Assembly: GCA_964451885.1 (NCBI GenBank)
Contig: CAYVJW010000001.1
Span: forward strand, 1 to 47,642
DNA from: CAYVJW01 sp964451885
GTDB taxonomy: Bacteria > Patescibacteriota > Gracilibacteria > UBA4473
DNA length: 47,642 nt
Direction: 5' to 3'
Part shown: positions 47,426 through 47,642 of the stretch, in pieces
How the letters are laid out: the number at the start of each line of letters is the position of its first letter
How positions within the stretch are numbered: position 1 is the first letter of the stretch
Notes under the pieces: generated by a model
What the model was told of the DNA's origin: nothing
The model's input: the letters and a program-made list of their open reading frames with translations, nothing else
Databases searched by the model: none
Position numbers and translations under genes: made by a program

Positions 47426-47642
47426 GGGGAATTAGTTGACGAATTCGTAAATATCTGATGATAAGATGCAGATCTTTCACTTTCTCCAATTTGTAAGAGT
47501 CTTCGCCATTGGTTAGATATGGCGAACGTAGGAGCATATTGATAATTATCCACAAAGTCCACCCACTCGAAAGGGGTACGAAACATGAAGGCAAAGTTCC
47601 ATTTTGATGTGATGTGTTGAGAAGTAAACTGATAAAAATATA
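47426..47642. other. Gene-poor right edge
   Basis: TTCGCCAT (47502-47509) pairs with ATGGCGAA (47519-47526). GAAAGGGG precedes an ATG near 47585 that opens only 11 codons. I see no supported gene; a longer gene may start beyond the edge. Confidence 0.4.

Noticed and set aside
47235..47594. ORFs on both strands at the right edge
   Set aside because: They run through inverted repeats and structured DNA and show no domain, SD or -10 box.

Overview
This is bacterial chromosome, dense and mostly AT-rich, with the standard code: UGA is a genuine stop at many gene ends (enolase, the two Lgt-family genes, recF-side neighbours) and no gene needs UGA read through. The mix is typical of Candidate Phyla Radiation (Patescibacteria) lineages, perhaps Peregrinibacteria-like: core genes scattered singly rather than in classical operons, pheS and pheT far apart, a short MurE, several LTD/TSP3/PKD-type surface proteins and many orphan membrane proteins. 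That placement is inference; no rRNA, tRNA or other phylogenetic marker RNA was recognised in the window.

Layout. 1-350: 5' part of a repeat protein on the minus strand. 0.4-2.7 kb: pheS and the primary sigma factor. 2.7-5.2 kb: three tandem secreted paralogues. 5.3-13 kb: pheT, murE, der, recF, a YgjP-type metallopeptidase and an FKBP lipoprotein. 13-20.5 kb: an ECF-type sigma factor, HIT protein, tgt, an Lgt homologue that lacks the active-site residues, a riboflavin kinase/5-formyl-THF cyclo-ligase fusion, a trypsin-like lipoprotein, rpsO and pnp. 20.5-25.6 kb: a pseudouridine synthase, ychF, a three-gene nucleotide cluster (DHFR-like, dcd, dCMP-deaminase-like) and enolase. 25.5-41.3 kb: a cell-envelope accessory region with a heptad-repeat membrane protein, a LysM protein, a signal-less lytic transglycosylase and L,D-transpeptidase that share a long N-terminal module, several single-pass coiled-coil proteins, an LTD/PKD surface protein, a LemA-like protein, a catalytic Lgt and a six-TM protein. 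41.4-41.9 kb: a gene-poor locus with a near-consensus promoter, a 30-codon hydrophobic ORF whose ribosome site and AUG are buried in a long stem, and a convergent antisense promoter. 42-47.2 kb: a class A PBP, a TSP3 protein and a glycosyltransferase. 47.2-47.6 kb: intergenic repeats and a structured segment.

Two expression styles coexist. Many housekeeping genes show a TATAAT-like -10 box 7-9 nt before the AUG and no Shine-Dalgarno (SD) sequence, which suggests leaderless mRNAs. Three orphan membrane-protein genes (27440, 34628, 40568) are instead G+C-richer, have clear -35/-10 promoters with 17-nt spacing, long structured leaders, good SD sites and hairpin terminators. Several small ORFs with SD sites follow the second style.

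The most interesting candidates are the type I toxin-antitoxin-like locus at 41.4-41.7 kb, the shared unknown module on two peptidoglycan enzymes without signal peptides, the RibK-MTHFS fusion beside a pseudo-Lgt, and palindromic repeats that enter coding sequence or provide stop codons. All are sequence-reading inferences; no search or folding program was run.
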